From Phycisphaerae bacterium (lineage in GTDB: Bacteria; Planctomycetota; Phycisphaerae; UBA1845; UTPLA1), in contig DATEMU010000007.1 in assembly GCA_035275405.1 (NCBI GenBank), positions 124,001 through 188,000 of the forward strand: 64,000 bases of DNA, in the 5' to 3' direction. The first letter of the stretch is position 1, and each line of letters begins with the position of its first letter. The notes below the pieces were generated by a model, which did not search any database, was not told the DNA's origin, and saw only the letters and a list, made by a program, of their open reading frames with translations. The position numbers and the translations under genes were made by a program. Positions 62,801 through 64,000 of the stretch are shown piece after piece.

Positions 62801-63174
62801 TAGACGGTGACGGTGTCGCCGGCGATCTGATTGGGAATAGCGGGGAAGAGGGCCCAGTTGCTGACCGTGCCGGCCGACCCGGTTTCGATGCTGTTGAAGT
62901 CCGAACTGAGCGTGCGAGTCCCTGAGTGGGCCGTGCCACAGTAGTAGCATGGGCCGGCATAAAAGGTCTGGGAACCAATCGGATTCGATTGGTTGCGGAA
63001 GATCCAGCCGCCGCTGACCAGTTCCGGTGGACCGGGCTGGCCGAAGCTGGTGTCACCAAGCGTGTCCATGTTCTCCGAGAAGTTCGCTTGTGCCAGAGCG
63101 GGCGAAACCCCCATCAGGACCAGCGCCACAGTGGCCAGCGCATAAACGACACATCCATTGAATTTCGTAGTCAT
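59890..63174 (-). CDS. Secreted beta-helix protein with type I dockerin
   Basis: A 1094-residue extracellular protein. Signal peptide about 1-28 (VVYALATVALVLMGVSPALA). Residues about 30-220 look like a carbohydrate-binding, choice-of-anchor-type beta-sandwich (GRLALRFYAPNIEPVFIAG). About 240-680 is a right-handed parallel beta-helix with many short turns (VVEDAHFGVTSTDNALYVDNCMFTGNVIGANMNTSG). Two Ig/FN3-like domains follow (about 700-1030). The last 60 residues are a type I dockerin pair with calcium loops DINGDGFVNLVDADVF and DLNGDGMANGADTQIF. In planctomycetes such dockerins are not tied to cellulosomes. Role: cell surface or matrix protein. Confidence 0.82.
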   Translation of the reverse strand: MTTKFNGCVVYALATVALVLMGVSPALAQANFSENMDTLGDTSFGQPGPPELVSGGWIFRNQSNPIGSQTFYAGPCYYCGTAHSGTRTLSSDFNSIETGSAGTVSNWALFPAIPNQIAGDTVTVYARALMTGNVPAQLQIRYSPTGGTNTGSGVTDVGNFTQLLLDVNPVSSTGWTQYSATAPGNGRLALRFYAPNIEPVFIAGNTWLELDTLSVGPPQTPSCNLPPVPQSGQTITWSTSNSPYRACQSLSIPAGGTVNVQPGVQINFDSGRQLIVAGTLNINASAAAPAVFTAPNSFPPFLVVSGGTLEAHFTEFHQQLRIGSAANVLLSDCTFAFDGLLSSDDIPNSLPYVRLERCTFTDSYMSLSGCLAVLRDNTFTNTYAQLLRTFADVTAPNTFNGQPLRINRQESIQPLAIDGISGAGSTMAGLALDGGMYRLGPNVVLQGNAYPLELHGGLTPDSVVPMTGNTNNAINVGDGGFAGTGQWSDLGLPYRLTEPSTEFPGGHLTISPGVVVEASDPNAGLLFRSTRQGVLDGLPGAPITFRGLNGQLWSGLTFYTNSTTGCRMEYCVVEDAHFGVTSTDNALYVDNCMFTGNVIGANMNTSGSIRFRKARFVTNYVGLDFTDQGSPTLNSPNNPNSFEGNNFGIDAFEFGSSADARNCWWNHPSGPQVPGNPGGQGDSISGDGATGVQYQPFLTAPPDFTNTPPVVRMIEPGMTQRYASPDYIHPDYLLDQGTKYIVCWDVQSDDAIANQRIEFSPDGHYQDRFTVLVDGIPGDARSWELTIPNPGYAVTNQPQFLRVVAVDAAGQEAWDQAAVLVPSGDVVGSLTITTDLSGQTFFGGFAIPPDVQWTGSVNFGLVTPLIVLESDGAAIKGLSSGNGQGFFFQDFPFVSTDRARLALQVTNNSNAVAWFFADGYFSIRHDPRLGFEPPIVTMQTPQAGGSFPGGGTVPITWSASAPEGIRSFDIQASYDQGRTWHPIVLDLPAAARDYAWQLPASGGIADVRLRVIARDQRFQNSSDETEGSFSIVPAAIFGDINGDGFVNLVDADVFVAVILGSDPDPMHRARSDLNGDGMANGADTQIFVDHLLAQ

Positions 63175-63265
63175 GGTGAACCCTCGCGTACCTGGCTCGG
63201 GATTTCCCGAACCGCAAATAGTGCCTAAACTCGATCATGCCCCGCTCCCGCCGGCCACGAAGTTT

Positions 63266-64000
63266 CTACGGCGCGAGCAGGAGATCGACGAATAACTGCG
63301 TGTCCGCGCCGTTCGCTTCTCCATCGCCGTTCAGATCCGAGCGGTTGATTTGCGGCGCGAGCGTATTGGTTCCCAGGAGGGCGCCGACGAACAGATTGGC
63401 GTCGATCAGATTGACAAAACCGTCGCCGTCGATATCGCCCGGCTTGAGGCCGATCAATATCTGCACGACGCCTTCACTCATCGCGCTGGCCCAGAGGTGG
63501 CCTCCGGCGTCAAAGTGCGGCGCGCTGACCTGCCAATGCGTTAACGGCGAATTGGCCGTGGTGTAGTGCGTCCACGTTCCATTGTCGTTACGGACGCTGA
63601 TGCCACCGGTGTAGGGCCATACGCTCGGCTGTTGAGTAGTGACGGCGAGCTTACCATCCGATGACCGAAATGCGATCCCGTTCACATTGGTTCCCGGCCA
63701 ACCCGCCTGGGCCTGTGTGATCGTGGTCCAGTTCGTTCCGTCAAAGTGGAGAAGCCGGCCCTGTATTCCCACCCACACGCCGTTGGTCGGATCCGGCTCC
63801 AGGTTGAAGAGGGTGCCGTCGAGCGGCAAGGGAGAATTGGAAACGTCCCATGTTGACCACGTCCCATTGGCGTTGCGGCGATGAAGCTGAATATACGTGA
63901 GCACCCAGAGCGCGCCCTCCGTGTCCGTGGCGACGTCGATCACGTCATTGGCCGTCCAGCCGGACGGCGCCCAGGTGTGCAGCACCCAGTCGTTGATCTC
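63266..64000 (-). CDS. Secreted propeller-like protein with dockerin, N-terminus outside window
   Basis: The visible 244 residues have beta-propeller-like units with the Trp/Thr-rich pattern of two-component-regulator or sortilin-type blades (DTEGALWVLTYIQLHRRNANGTWSTW; PTNGVWVGIQGRLLHFDGTNWTTI; AGGHLWASAMSEGVVQIL). The C-terminal dockerin has calcium loops DIDGDGFVNLIDANLF and DLNGDGEANGADTQLF, nearly the same as in the neighbour. The frame is open to the window end. Role unknown; secreted. Confidence 0.75.
   Translation of the reverse strand, partial: EINDWVLHTWAPSGWTANDVIDVATDTEGALWVLTYIQLHRRNANGTWSTWDVSNSPLPLDGTLFNLEPDPTNGVWVGIQGRLLHFDGTNWTTITQAQAGWPGTNVNGIAFRSSDGKLAVTTQQPSVWPYTGGISVRNDNGTWTHYTTANSPLTHWQVSAPHFDAGGHLWASAMSEGVVQILIGLKPGDIDGDGFVNLIDANLFVGALLGTNTLAPQINRSDLNGDGEANGADTQLFVDLLLAP

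Overview
The window reads as chromosomal DNA of a GC-rich, flagellated, Gram-negative planctomycete-like bacterium. The grounds are: lipid A and heptose genes (LpxK, a GmhB-type phosphatase), large secreted proteins ending in type I dockerin repeats, many TPR proteins, small lipoproteins, and several families of short palindromic repeats between genes. No rRNA, tRNA, CRISPR array or phage structural gene was recognised. The class-level assignment is an inference.

Layout. 1-2.6 kb: the end of a GT39-like membrane glycosyltransferase, an FtsJ/TlyA-like rRNA methyltransferase and rpsT. 2.6-8 kb: a TPR protein, then def-fmt-rsmB (translation initiation and rRNA modification), then a putative lipoprotein. 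8-25.3 kb: a minus-strand flagellar cluster, in transcription order TPR protein, FlgN-like, histidine kinase, sigma-54 activator, flgB, flgC, fliE, fliF, fliG, fliH, fliI, fliJ, MotE-like, fliK, flgD, flgE. A consensus sigma-54 promoter stands in front of flgB, just downstream of the activator gene, so the kinase/activator pair probably switches on the hook-basal-body operon. 25.5-28 kb: a lipid kinase and the first of two inverted paralogues.

28.5-33 kb is accessory and less GC-rich: a three-gene operon around a GHKL-type ATPase, and a convergent NYN-domain nuclease gene with a hairpin plus T-tract in its leader. 33-46.7 kb returns to core genes: ettA, a CYTH protein, a nucleotidyltransferase-like protein, a DUF2442/DUF4160 pair, leuS, an O-antigen-ligase-like TPR membrane protein, a beta-CASP nuclease, LemA and PIN-PhoH.

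46.9-50.1 kb holds the most unusual locus. A 779-residue protein combines a PLD-type nuclease domain with two RNase III-like folds that have lost most catalytic acids, each followed by a dsRNA-binding domain. A class III nucleotidyl-cyclase-like gene begins one base after its stop codon. This looks like a dsRNA-sensing, cyclic-nucleotide-linked defence module; its function is inferred and I know of no named system with this make-up.

50.5-64 kb: the second inverted paralogue, a Nudix hydrolase, an HDOD protein with an HTH-receiver protein, a membrane protein, two small lipoproteins, a GmhB - deoxyhypusine-synthase-like - LpxK run, another lipoprotein and two dockerin proteins, the last cut by the window edge. 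Repeat families occur between genes throughout and in a few places have entered reading frames, most clearly in the linkers of the two paralogues and in rsmB.
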